This document shows positions 26,685 through 38,104 of a stretch of DNA of 64,000 nt, piece after piece (within the stretch, counting starts at the first letter, position 1; the number at the start of each line of letters is the position of its first letter). Source of the DNA: Centroberyx gerrardi. Its lineage: Eukaryota; Chordata; Actinopteri; Beryciformes; Berycidae. Both the position numbers and the translations under genes were made by a program. Below the pieces are notes generated by a model. That model made no database searches. It was not told the origin of the DNA and worked only from the letters and a program-made list of their open reading frames with translations. The stretch lies in NCBI RefSeq assembly GCF_048128805.1, contig NC_135998.1, positions 13,164,656-13,228,655 of the forward strand, in the 5' to 3' direction.

Positions 26685-27013
26685 GTGATTGAGACTTGTT
26701 GATGCACAATTTATAATAGAGAGCCTAAGTCCCTCCCCTTCCGCTGTCCACCATGGGACCTTATTTCGGAAAAAATATGTACGGTAGTCAACGGCGAGAG
26801 ACAAATAATTGTTTGATCCCGTTTGAATTGTGCCATGAATTACACATATGATGTTTTGTCAATTTAAAAGATAATTTTGCAAGTCAAGAAAGTCGCAGTT
26901 TCACCAAGGTTTGTAATGTAAAACTAACAGTTTGCCGCCATTTCAACCGAGTGAACATGACGCCATGAATAGCTAACGGGAGACTTAACGTTAACTAGAA
27001 CAATTTGCTATTC

Positions 27014-27163
27014 TAGGAGTCCCGAAAGGTGATATTTTTTTTATCTTGTGCACACAAGTTAATTATCTTGTGCGCACTAGGTGATATTTTTTTTATCTTG
27101 TGCACACAAGATAAATAACTTGTGCGCACAAGATTAAAAAAAATCACCTTTAGGGGCTCCGTA
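27014..27163. mobile_element. Short palindromic MITE
   Basis: About 150 bp with inverted ends (GGAGTCCCGAAAGGTGAT on the left, GGAGCCCCTAAAGGTGAT as the right complement) and internal repeats of ATCTTGTGCGCACAAG-type sequence. CTATTC at 27008-27013 and 27164-27169 may be the target duplication. Confidence 0.7.
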
Positions 27164-27246
27164 CTATTCAAATATTGTATTTTAAGAAATATCTCATCAG
27201 TTATAAGTTAAGCAACTTACCATTTTTAATTATGGAGGTTAAGGTC

Positions 27247-28018
27247 AAGGAAGTGCTGTGTCGGATTTGGTGCAATTTGGACACGGGACACGTTCAATAT
27301 TAATAAACTTTGAATAAACAAGCGAACAGCGCTCTGTGCAGCAGCGGGGCGAACGGGCACTGCACTAGTATTTTATAAAGTCGCAGGGGAGTCGTGTTGC
27401 CAGGTCGGATTCCCAGTTTCCAGCACAATACAGCACAAAACATCCGAAATCGTAACTCTCAGAAAAGAGAAAAACATAAAGCTACTCAATGCGCAGCAGA
27501 AAAAAACACATAAACCTAGCACCTTACATACAACAGGCTAACCACAGATAAAATAATAACTGTATTGATATTGCCAATTGTAAATAGTAGCATCCCTGTC
27601 TCTGACAGTCAAAGTGATCAGGAGTTTGGTACAAAACAGTCTCGTCGTTTCAGGAGGACCTCAGTCAAACTGTTGCTCCTCCATATTGAGAGGAGACAGT
27701 TGAGGTGGTTCGAGCCCCTGGTAAGGATGCTGGGATGATGGGAGGAGACCCAGGGGAAACCCCAGGACACGCTGGAGGAACTACATCTCCCTGCTGGCCT
27801 GGAACTAAACACCAATTGACTTCCCCCAGGAGGAACTGGAGGAAGTTGCTGGGGAAAAGCTGAGTTTATCTGCTTGCCTTGTTGCCATTTAACTGAACTA
27901 GTGCAGTACCCGTTCGCCCCGCTGCTGCACAGAGCGCTGTTCGCTTGTTTATTCAAAGTTTATTAATATTGAACGTGTCGCGTGTCCAAATTGCACCAAA
28001 TCCGACACTGCACGTCCT
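27247..28018. repeat. About 121-bp inverted repeat pair enclosing a LINE-like piece
   Basis: The left arm 27247-27367 and right arm 27897-28018 are inverted copies at roughly 95% identity by eye (for example AATAAACAAGCGAACAGCGC on the left). The spacer holds a sequence at 27640-27860 that reads like the 3' coding end of a fish non-LTR element (GGGGAAACCCCAGGACACGC; translated R-P-R-G-N-P-R-T-R-W). A matching tail (GATAAGCGGCAAGAAAATGG) appears at 28186-28205. The block is therefore a composite of two or more repeats. Confidence 0.7.
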
Positions 28019-28085
28019 TAGGTCCCCAGCAATACACCCGCCAAGTGTGAAGTACATCGGACGAACGGTTCTCGAGATATGCGAA

Positions 28086-28088
<3 letters not shown>

Positions 28089-28154
<66 letters not shown>
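28089..28154. repeat. (CA)n microsatellite
   Basis: About 33 CA units directly follow the repeat sequence ending GTTCTCGAGATATGCG. The microsatellite may have grown from the tail of that repeat. Confidence 0.93.
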
Positions 28155-28157
<3 letters not shown>

Positions 28158-29293
28158 ATTCCTTGCTTTATAGTATGATGGTGATGATAAGCGGCAAGAA
28201 AATGGATAGATGGATGGGTTAACCTGTTCCCTTCTCTCCAGTAAGGTAAAGGTTGTCATATATCAGCGTTGGGAAGTTTAGCTGTTACTTTTCTTCCATC
28301 CAGCAGGTGGCAGTGAGAGACCAATGTATTTACACCACTCAGTCAAATGGCATCAAAATCTCATTCTGCAGTGTAGCCTACAGCAGAAATGCATATAAAC
28401 AAGCCCCACAGTAACTGGTATATACAGTAGTGTGGGCTTTCAGACATAGATACGATATTATTTGTATGTCATAGTCATGACATCAAAAAATGGCAATCAA
28501 GCAAAAATCATTTTCAAATCAGTTTCTTTGATGATTTTCTTTTCTTCTTTTTTTTAGGAAGAAAAGCACAGTGGCAGCCAACATTTAATGTAGGCTGAAG
28601 TGTAGGCTGGAGGAAAAATAAGTGAGGCTGACAGGATAAAGCTGCACCAACACCTGACGTCCACCCGACGTTTCGTCTATTACGGGCGATCTGAGGTCAG
28701 TCAATAGCCGTAGGGCAAATTCTCCGCGTTTAAAGTTGGACTGATCCTGGCCGTTAAATATGGGCTATATATGGGCCAAGCCGGACCAGTATAGTTGGAA
28801 ATACATCAAAAAAGCACTCGTCGTCCATCGTCGTGGGATTAAACCTAAACCGGTTAGTAGCTCATACCTTTTACCAATATCATCGACTTGAAACTGTTGT
28901 TAACGTTACTAAATTTGTATATAAATAATTGTGTCAAAAGAGCAGTAGATCGGCGATTTGCTAACAGTCGTGCTCGGCCCTTGACCTAATGAATGTTAGC
29001 TGAAGTCAGTTGGCTAACGCTAGCTACAAAGACGAGTATTTTCAACGTTAACCCGCGATATTAATGTTGCAATGTAAAGCAGCTTTTGTTTTGTTGTCAC
29101 TGGTTAGCGCTGTCAAGCAGTTGCAGAGGTATATCAATATAGTGTAGAAGGCAGGCAGTAGTTTAGCTATTAAGTAACATACACTCCAGCTAAAGGCGGG
29201 AATGTCGCGAGACAAATAGCTAATCTGCCAGACTTTAGCCATCAACTGGCACAATTGGGATAAATAGTTAAGTTATAATGCTTTCCATTGGAC

Positions 29294-29773
29294 TCTGTTG
29301 CTTGCACTCATACTCTACAGCTGAGCCACCACTCCCAAATTTGAGCCAGGCAGCTCTTTGCTTGGCCTCTATTAACTGTCTACTGTTTTGATCTGTGCTG
29401 ACTACTAGTCTTTGTGGAGCAGGAGGTGTAGAAGTGCGGCAGTAGAGTCCTGTGTATGCGCCCAGCTCCTCCTGTTTACATGGTGAGTAACCTCTCTGTC
29501 CTATGGGGAATTATTTGGGAACTACGGTAAGCTATTGAATTTTCTAAAAAAGAAAAAAAAAGAATTTGTTTTGTTCTGTTGCTTGCACTCATACTCTACA
29601 GCTGAGCCACCACTCCCAAATTTGAGCCAGGCAGCTCTTTGCTTGGCCTCTATTAACTGTCTACTGTTTTTATCTGTGCTGACTACTAGTCTTTGCAGTT
29701 GTGGAGCACATCTGGTGTAGAAGTGCGGCAGTAGAGTCCTGTGTATGCGCCCAGCTCCTCCTGTTTACATGGT
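29294..29773. repeat. Direct duplication of about 190 bp (offset 281)
   Basis: The copy at 29294-29484 (TCTGTTGCTTGCACTCATAC ... CCTGTTTACATGGT) recurs at 29575-29773 with a few small differences and indels. Copy 1 ends in a donor-like TGGTGAGTAA, where copy 2 reads TGGTTAGTGT. No reading frame is kept, so this may be a duplicated non-coding exon or a repeat unit. Confidence 0.88.
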
Positions 29774-30149
29774 TAGTGTTAGGGTTAGAAATGTTAACAC
29801 CCTTAAATGTGTAAAACCTTGAAATGTTAACACCCTTAGTAATAACCAGATTGTGTCCTCTAGGATGGGTTGGCCCTTTCACATGCTGTGACAGATCAAA
29901 CGTGTCAAATATGGCAGAAAGTTCTTTGGCGTTTTTTTGTCACTGACATTATATATGTGTACATTAAAATCACCTGTAATGACTACACAGTCAAATTCAG
30001 TGCAGATAATTTAAAGCATCTCAGTAAAATCATCAAAGAAATTTGGAGAGTATTTTGGTGGCCTGTATATAAATATATATAGAATACATGGAGAGAATTA
30101 CATTTCCTTTTTTAAATGACATATATTCAAAGGATGAAAACTCTCCAAA

Positions 30150-30705
30150 TGATCATTTGGAGTGCGAGTTAGATTTATCAGAACTTCACCTGTACTGTAC
30201 ATGCCGATAGACACCAACTTTTTAATAAATTTGTTAACATCAGGGTTAATTGCTCTGTTTGCCCATGTACCAAAAGCCATCATTGTCTGTTTTTGTATGT
30301 TTTCTGGATGGAAATGTTTAATTTTATCTATCTCCTGTTTTGTCAATCCTGCACTCCAACAGAATCGTGTTAAATGTTCAGCATCTGTCTGCTCTAATGC
30401 CACATTCATTGCCATTTATAATTTAGCTGGCCACCTTTTTACTTCTTTTTGAGTTAGTTTTGGATCGGTTGTGTTGGCTATTATGGCGGTGCGTGGATCC
30501 TGCTTGGAGGATCAAGTCAGTGGGTGATGTAATGAAGATTCTTTCCACCAACAGTCCCACACTTCGTCATAATAACTTTGTGTCTTTTTGTCAAAAGAAG
30601 CCTCATCCAACTTAGTTTTTACACCCGTCAGAATATTTTTGTCCCACGTTCCTGTTTTTGGAAACTTTAATTTCCTGTCATTTCATTCCTGAGGTACGGT
30701 TAACG
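30150..30705 (-). pseudogene. Coding-like insert with death-domain-like helix pattern (unidentified)
   Basis: Between two consecutive blocks of the L2 endonuclease there is about 550 bp that is not LINE. On the minus strand it reads, with breaks, a W-rich segment (TGTWDKNILTG, YYDEVWDCWW; 30670-30540), a stop or frame change, then LTQKEVKRWP and an open stretch of about 80 residues. The core FCWSAGLTKQEIDKIK followed by W at +20 and an L-I-K-K-L-V heptad matches the alpha2-alpha5 pattern of death domains (compare TNFR1-type). An alternative is the helical gag part of an old retroelement. Identity is open. Junctions are estimated from where LINE similarity stops. Confidence 0.45.
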
Positions 30706-31166
30706 CAGTCCAGGCCCCATATTTTCTATACACTTACAAAGGAACTTATCCCTAAAAACGGCACAAACTCCCCCTCCTTTTTTGTTTTGTCGTGCTTCAA
30801 ACTCAAATATGAAATTTGGTGGGGTGAATTCAATAAGGATAGCATTCCCATTATTGGTGTCCAGCCAAATCTCTGTTAAAAACATAAAATCAAGCTTGTA
30901 AGAGGTTATAAAATCATTGATTAAAAATGACTTGTTACATAGGGACCTAATATTAAATAGAGCTAGTTTTAGGTTTGTTGGAGCAGGGCCTGAGATACTT
31001 GGCCTACAGGGAATGTGAATCAAATTTACACACACTGTGGCTATTGTATTTGTGAAGGTTGTTCTCTCCCAGGGCCTCAGCTTGCTATAGGATAATTTAT
31101 GTATAACAGTTCTGGAACAGCAGAGGCCCAGGGTATCCTAGTTGCTGCCGACGCCAGGGTGGCGTT

Positions 31167-31916
31167 TGTAGCTGCCATCAGAGTCAGTTATGCGGTTTGA
31201 GTTAATTTAATAGATTGAGTTAAATATAAGAATAATTTACGTTTTTATTACAGGTATATCCTTTGTTAATTAACATAAATATAATTGGGCACATATGTCT
31301 AGAAGGACCTGTCTGGTATTTCCATAGCGGAACATGTATTCTTGTGTTACAGTGGGGTCAGGTTATTATTGTTGGTTGCGCTCTGCGCATTACCACGAGA
31401 GGCAGACCGCCTGCCGGTTTCAACGGAGGATGTTGTTTTGGGTTGTGTTGCTGTGTGGTGGTGTTTCATGAAGTTCGTATTAAGTGAAGACTTATAAAGC
31501 TGAAGGTTTCCTTTCTTACTCCCCTTGAGTTAACGCGGCCAATGAGGTATGCAAGGTTATCTGTACGTTTTCTACATTATGCTTATAGCTATTGGATATG
31601 CTAGCGGAGTTCATGATAGCAACGTGATAGCCTACCTACGTTTCAATGAATGTTGGCAAGTTAATTTTCCGTAAATTTAACAGCTTATAGTTTCAAAGTT
31701 AATGGATTATGCAAGCTACATATTTGTGTTTGTTTAGATATCTGTTTAATGGTTATTCTCTATGAGAATGTTCTGTATTGCACTGGACTCATTTTATGAT
31801 TTTGTGTATTTTTGCTATAGTTCTCACGGCATGTTTGACGGCATGGATGTGCAAAATAAATGCCTGTAACCGAAAGGACGCCTTGTGTTCGTGATTTTAA
31901 CCGGAGGGGAGCTACA
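31167..31916. mobile_element. Solo LTR with 5-bp target duplication
   Basis: The element begins TGTAGCT and ends AGCTACA, the inverted TG...CA ends expected of an LTR. GCGTT at 31162-31166 recurs at 31917-31921. A polyadenylation hexamer AATAAA sits at 31855-31860, which suggests plus orientation. The 750-bp element has no coding sequence and no internal region, so it is a solo LTR left by LTR-LTR recombination. The flanks are L2 sequence on both sides. Confidence 0.85.
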
Positions 31917-32240
31917 GCGTTGGTGGGCGGTGTATAGGTGATGGTAATACCTGTGACCTGGCCATCCTGGGGTCTGAAGTCTGGGATCCTTTTGATCCCA
32001 GACTTCACCAAATCCTCCATCTGGCTTGTGAACCTAAGAGGAGAGACAGGGAAGGAAGTGGATGCTGGAGAGTCAGGAGAGGCAGAGGTGGGGGGAGTGT
32101 GGAAAATCTAAATCTAGTGTGTCTAAATCCACGTCCATTTAGGTGGGGGCCCTTTCCTTTGAAGAGATTATCACGTTCCCAAAACAAGTTGAAGTTATCA
32201 GTGGAATGTATCCCTTGTGACTCACAGATATTAGAGAGAG

Positions 32241-32289
32241 CAGTGTTTCCCACAGAATTTGAATGTATTTGTGGTGGTAGGTGGGTTGG

Positions 32290-32322
<33 letters not shown>

Positions 32323-33011
32323 TTCATGGGATCAATAAAGGATCCCATTACCTGGATGGCTGAAAAATTATCTAATGTAGGCCTCCTCCATTTTAAATAG
32401 TTCCATTTGTCAAACAAATAACTAACCTGTATATATCTAAAGTACTTTGTGTCAAAGATAACATAACTTCAAAATATAAACAGTGCTACACTGTTTTGTT
32501 TGTTGTTTGCTTTTGTCTACAAGGTGAAGAATAGAAATGAGACTCCTTTTACAGAGAAATCTGCTTTCTGCCCCTCTGCCCTGCTACATCTCTCTGTGCT
32601 GTCAGTTTCACCTGTATCTTTACATTGTTACATTACAGCCTTTGACATTATTATCTACTCTGTTTTACTGCTCAGCAGCTCCTCTGGTCCAGACTGTTCC
32701 TGCTCCTCCTCAGGACGAGTCCTTTTCCTTCTTTGAAAATATTTTTCAATATTAATCTGGATTGAGGGAGCAAATATTCAGTCAGAGTTAAAAAGTTAAT
32801 ATTAACGTTATCAGTCCACTCAGTGGATACTGACTAGCAGCTAGGCTATACAGCGTGCTAATCTCGGAAACTCAGCTGTATTCCGAGTAACGTTAACTGT
32901 TAGTTCTTCTTTTCGGGAATTCAGTCGGCCGTCTTCTTGGCATGGAAAAAAAATATCCCTCACGCGTGTGCAGTGGGAGGCGAACAGACGGGTCCGGTGA
33001 GAGAGCGAGTG

Positions 33012-33050
<39 letters not shown>

Positions 33051-33340
33051 GCAACAGATAGAGCGAGTGAGAGAGAGAGCGAGAGACAGAGAAAGAGAGA
33101 GAGCGAGAGACAGAGAAAGAGAGAGAGAGCGAGAGACAGAAAGAGAGAGAGAGAGAGATCGCGTGGAGCAATTAGGGGCTGAGCGAATCAAAGCGCTACA
33201 TGCAGTTCTACGATTAAATGGTGAAAAAAAAGAAAATGTGTGGCGGTCAGTGCTGATATTGTGGCGGCCAAATATACTTTGGCGGCCGTTAATATACCTG
33301 GGCGGCCCGCCCAAGTAAAGTCTATGTGTGGGAAACACTG
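32241..33340. mobile_element. Non-autonomous hAT-type element (CAGTGTTTCCCACA ends)
   Basis: The left end is CAGTGTTTCCCACAGA and the right end, complemented, is CAGTGTTTCCCACACATAGA. This is a classical hAT terminus. It interrupts the L2 ORF1 esterase. The 8-bp duplication is not clean (flanks AGAGAGAG and GAGAGTAG), perhaps blurred by the local GA repeat. The interior has a 31-base G run (32291-32321) and an about 150-bp (GA)n tract (33001-33160), but no transposase. Confidence 0.8.
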
Positions 33341-33763
33341 GAGAGTAGTCGGCTGAATTTATTTATCTTTCTGTCAATAGTTGGAAGAGACCCACTGATA
33401 AATGATTGGATCTCTAGCTCATCAAGTCTGTTAAAAAGTTTAGTAAAGTCTTGTTTTAGCAATTCTGATTCCCCTTTGCTGGCTGTCCTCAAATTTTTTC
33501 CCACTCCCCGTCTTCATCTGCAGGTGTATTGAGACTGTTGAGAAAGGAGGAATTCTAACGGTGTTTTCAAAGGATCAGATCAAGGTAACTTTTCAATAAA
33601 CTCTGCTGTTAGTAATTAAATTCAGCATCAACAATTACATTTTCATCCTTGACTCTCTTTGGCTTCAGAGTGTATAGTCTTCATTGATAGGTCCATTTAC
33701 CAGACAGCTTGCAACCAGCCCGTACAGCAACTCCTATTATGGTTTATGAACCCTAACCCTAAC

Positions 33764-33951
33764 ACTCAGTGGATACTGACTAGCAGCTATATGCTAATCT
33801 CGGAAACCCAGCTGTATTCCGAATAACGTTAATAACTGTTAGTTCTTCTTTTCGGGAATTCAGCCGGCCGTATTCTTGGCATGGAAAAAAAATATCCCTC
33901 ACGCCTGCGTGTGTAATGCGAGGTGCACAGGCGGGTCCGGTGAGAGAGCGA
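33764..33951. repeat. Partial second copy of the hAT interior
   Basis: The segment from ACTCAGTGGATACTGACTAG to GGGTCCGGTGAGAGAGCG repeats 32818-33010 with about 90% identity, without the hAT ends. It is either a fragment of another copy or a local duplication. Confidence 0.8.
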
Positions 33952-33993
33952 ACGTGAAAGACAGAGAGTTTTCAACTCCATCTTTTGGCTGCT

Positions 33994-34493
33994 AATGATA
34001 AGTCCCATAGACTAACTGAAACATGAAATGGCCCATGACTACCTGTTAGCCAAAACAGGCGGTCTATGCGTTACTCTAAACCTCACTGGCGACACGTGTT
34101 ACCCTGATCCCTGACAATTCTGACAATATCACTAGTGTCATTACTGCTTTGGAAAAAATTTGAGATGCATTCGGTCCTTCTGATTCAGCTGGTTTCAGTT
34201 TTAATAAGTTGTTAAGTGACCATCTTGGACCATGGGGAGCCATGGTTGTTCAACTCTTGATCCCTGTGCTTATTGTATTTGGTATAGTGCTGTGTTTCTG
34301 TACGTGCTCTCTTGTATGCACGCTCTGATGTATAGGTGGAGTCGTAGGTGGCATGACACACCAGTATGTTAAATTAGCACTACATCCTTCACTAGGTCCT
34401 GATCTCCCTGATTTGTATCCTATTCCTGATTGGCTTCCAGGTTCCCCTTATGATAATGATGATGATGAGTTGAATGATAATTCTTCTGTTTGA
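33994..34493 (+). pseudogene. Endogenous retrovirus env transmembrane-subunit remnant
   Basis: Broken frames just upstream of a polypurine tract and LTR carry features of a retroviral envelope TM subunit: a Leu/Gly/Cys-rich ectodomain motif with paired cysteines (about 34040-34100), a hydrophobic membrane span (about 34240-34310), then a hydrophilic, Asp-rich cytoplasmic tail ending at 34493. Stops and frame changes (for example around 34110, 34160 and 34328) disable it. No gag or pol accompanies it. It is an old inherited copy, not an active virus. Confidence 0.7.
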
Positions 34494-34540
34494 GTTTTGC
34501 TTGGCTATTGCATATTTTTCTATTATTCGTTGACACTTTG

Positions 34541-35032
34541 TGTCAAAAGGAGGGAATGTGGGAAAAATATTGCATTTCATCATGATTGTAACATTTAGAA
34601 GTAAATTACGACCTATGCCTTATGACCTATTGTCATGATGAAGGATGAATAGTTTAGGGACGTGTGATTGCTAAACTTGTTATATGCTGTGAAATGTATC
34701 TGTGTGTGCTTATCTCAAATGTACATAGTGTGCTTACTCCCAAATGGAAAGAGGAAGCTCTAACGTCAAAAGAAGAGACATTGTTATACAAATCCTATGC
34801 TGATGAGAGAGGTTATCTTGCAACACCTACACGTGCCTTTAGACTTGTTTGTTGCACTGTATAAAAGAAAGTTTTAAGATCCTCTTTCCAGAGAGACTTC
34901 TCTACCACTGCATGATTCTCATGTAAGAGTCCTCTCTCCATGTACATGTGTAAGGAATAAAGACTTGTATTCACTGAGACATCTGAATCAGCGTATCAAT
35001 CTAGGTACTGAGGGGATCATTTTTCCCTGACA
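34541..35032 (+). mobile_element. ERV polypurine tract and 3' LTR
   Basis: The purine run AAAAGGAGGGAA (34545-34556) is followed by an LTR from TGTGGGAAAAAT (34557) to ATTTTTCCCTGACA (35032), giving inverted TG...CA ends. Inside are a TATA box TATAAAAG (34860-34867) and AATAAA (34956-34961), spaced as in U3-R-U5. Length is 476 bp. A matching 5' LTR is not in the window, so the provirus is a 3' fragment. Confidence 0.8.
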
Positions 35033-37630
35033 AGGGGGCCCTAACATAAGACACACAGTTTTATTGAGTTTTTATATACTTTTTATTGGTGTTTTTTCCA
35101 TTATTGACTAACTGCTGTGTTCCTTGCTGATGTTCTGAAGTGTAAACTTGGGTAACACTTTCAATTACAGTCATTTTTTGTAGGTTTAAATTGCTGGGGT
35201 CAATTTGACCCCAAACATAAAAGATGTATTTTTATTTTAACATAATAGCTGGGTTAATTTGGATTTTGACAATAGAAGATGCAATAAAAGTGCTGAGGGC
35301 CACTGTCTTTCATCAGTAGCTCACAGGGTCGTCCAGTTAGGCATAGCCTATATCCACATTGTTTAATAAATTGTTTATAAGAAATTGTTTAATAAATAAA
35401 TTTGATTTAAACATTACATTAAACATTTAAAAGAATCGGCGGACTTTTAAAAGACTTGGTGAATTAACTTTATATTGGCCTATTTTTAAAATCTGTACTA
35501 ATTGCAAACGTCTCCATTTAAAATATTGTATAAAGCCTTTACGAGAGTCAATTGACTTTTAAAATACATTTCTAATGAATAAACTTTGTATATATATTTT
35601 TTTTTAATCCGTGTGCTAAATTGCAAACATTAAGAACCAAATACCGATTACGCACATGGGGGAAAAAAACGACACGAAGAAGACCAACTTCCGCTGCTGA
35701 GGTTACGTGATTTCCTGTCAACTGCGGAGGTCCAAGATGTCTGCCTCCGTGTCCGCCATTTTGTCTGCAGCTATGTCTCTCGAAATGCTTGCCACTTCCC
35801 TGGTCCTTGTCAGTGTTTTTTTCTTTTAGAAAACTTCCTACACCTGGACCTTCACAAACCTAAACCTTTATAAATGTTCTCGTTTAGTTACAGTACTTCA
35901 GAAAGCGTACTACCTTGTAACGTGTCTGGTTGTGTTTAGGCTTATGGTGTAAAATGCTCCTGGATAGCTTGGCAGAGGCGGACAACAACATGGTTTGGAT
36001 ACTGGTACACCTGACTTAAAGATGTGTCTGTGCATCATTGGAATAGGATCATTGTTTGAGTCGTTACATGCTTCCTTGAACAATTTCTATCAATATGTTT
36101 ACAGTTATTTTTTCTTAATTACATATCTGTGTAATCTTTACCAAGGGTGACAACAATTCTGGAGGTACAGTGCCTATATTCTTGAAAGGAAATATGGGTG
36201 TCACAAAAATTTGCATAGCATCCCACACATTAGTAGGTGATTTTTCTTAAGTTTTGGCTATTCTGTTTGTATTTTTCACACCAACACAAATGACTTTGTA
36301 AATCATCACACATAATATGATAGTAAACTAGTAAAAAATTGTCTAGCCAAGAGCTCATTTCATAGGATGTTGATAAACATTTTAACCTCAGAAATAGATT
36401 TTAATTAAAACTGTAGGCTATTAACTGTATTTTGAGGCGGTGGTATCAAGTTTCTCTTTATAAGAGAAAAGCAAAATTCATATTTTTCATTTGTATATTG
36501 TATTATCTAAGTAAATTACATGTTGAAATTAGGTTGTCAACAAGTGGTTGAAACAACAGCTACATCTTAAACCCAAATAGGCCATTTAGTTGTCTTAAAT
36601 GGGTCGTCTTTTCAACGGTCGGATGAAGACGTTTTATCACCTTTCATTTTCAACCGAAATGGGCCATTGTTTATGGTGCATTCCATTGTACTCGGAACTC
36701 GGAGGAAAACGACTTCCAGCCAACTCTTCCAACACGGAAAAGTGCAACAGAACGGTCGTTCAAATCGGAATTCCCAGTCGGAAATTCGGGCAAGATTCAT
36801 TCCGCCCGAGTTCTACGACATAAACACAGCTGACGTCACAGCATCAATCTGTACTTAATAAAACTAGTTTTTGTGTTATGAAAACGTGTTGTAACAACTT
36901 TGTAGTTTCCATTTGTACTTCAGTTGACTTGTGTTTCGTTACTAGAAGTATTTTGCTACTAGCCTGCTAACGTTACTAGAGCTGTCAGATAGCTACCGTT
37001 AACGTTAATGGGTAAAAGTGATTGCGTCCATAGAGATATGGTTGCGTCCCTATTTTCCTGAGAAGACGTACTGTAACGCATTTAGATCGGAGCTCGCGGA
37101 ACTGTGGAAATTATGCAAAATAAAAGCTATAAACTAACTTTCCCCCCTTCTTCTCAACCATTAAAGTATCCGTGATTTCCCTCCTCTCTCCTCTGACTCA
37201 TAAAGCCACTGCCCTCAGAGCAAACACGACTCTGGACTCACTGTAGCTTATTAGGAAGATTAGACTGGAATGTATGCATCCCATTAGTTATAGGTTCAGC
37301 TGTGCTTTGTTTCACACTCAGCTCTCTCTTTATGTGTATCGCAATAGATGTTCACTCGAGGCAGGGAGACAAGTGACAAATTAGCCTATAATTTCCCGAG
37401 AAGCCACATTTCTAAATCAGAATAATATATTATAAAGCACTTCCCAGAAATACTTCTGTACTGCTTCGTGTGCACCAAACGAGGAGGGGTTTATGCAAAA
37501 AGGAAAAAAAAAGAAAAACCTCTATGATTCAGCTCCCCCAGCTGATGGGCGTTGCCTTTACAACTCCTCTGAAAGGTGTGGCGAGTTGTGTAAACTATCC
37601 TCCACTAACATCAACCCTATTCTCCTAAAT
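35033..37630. other. Gene-poor AT-rich stretch with small repeats
   Basis: No gene supported. It contains a TGGGGTCAATTTGACCCCA palindrome (35192-35210) of the kind seen in fish TTAA-type MITEs. A repeat fragment at about 36675-36840 (CATTCCATTGTACTCGGAAC) belongs to a family whose relative is at 54247-54345. At 37631 AAATAG/GTAAGCTG could be the donor of a non-coding first exon of anxa3, but this is only a guess. Confidence 0.35.
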
Positions 37631-38104
37631 AGGTAAGCTGAAAAATACCTCTTCTGACGTTTGATCTGTCTTTGGTGCTTGTCTACTTTTTATCCTTTAT
37701 TTTGTGTCCTTTGTTGCTCGGGAAAATGGTATTCGTGGTTCTCAGTGGAATGCAGTCTTCGTCATTTTGTTAAAATAGGTTGCATTTCCTGTAACTTTAT
37801 TCACGCGTGTCCGCATCACTTTGAAGGCCAGTCAAAATCTAAGTAGGGTCAGAATACAGTGTCAAAATAGAGATATTGTGCAGCTATATGAAGGCATTGA
37901 AAGGAATCAACCAGTGGACGCTTTTTTTTTTTTTGCGAGAAGCGCTGGTAATGGTAAGTTGGAGAGAAAGGTCCAGAGAGGCAAAGACACTCAGAACCAG
38001 GGGTGGAGAGCTGTTAAGATATTTACATAAATGATATAACGATCTATGTATTTACATATAAAGCACTTTCAAAAATAATGACAGATGCTTCATCTTCTGC
38101 CCAG

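Larger units (their letters stand above)
29790..33610 (-). mobile_element. Second L2 LINE (5' portion), broken by three insertions
   Basis: The minus strand carries, in order, an SGNH-esterase-like ORF1 (33504-33341 then 32240-32140; SGSLPTIDRKINKFSRLLS and DNFNLFWERDNLFKGKGPHL), a Pro/Leu/Ser-rich linker, and the start of the endonuclease (31035-30710; [18 protein letters not shown]). It resumes at about 30145-29800 (YRPPKYSPNFFDDF, ITGDFNVHI). The endonuclease closely follows that of the L2 at 5511. Insertions: a hAT element (32241-33340), a solo LTR (31167-31916) and an unknown coding-like piece (about 30150-30705). The 3' half with the reverse transcriptase is absent. Confidence 0.8.

Noticed and set aside
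32841-33338. Ser/Leu-repeat ORFs of up to 165 codons
   Set aside because: Produced by the (GA)n tract inside the hAT element.
33748-33762. CCCTAACCCTAAC, telomere-like
   Set aside because: Only two units; no interstitial telomeric array.
35738-35830. Short ORF starting AAGATGTCTGCC in a CpG-richer patch
   Set aside because: About 30 codons with no splice donor at a sensible place; not enough to call a gene or first exon.
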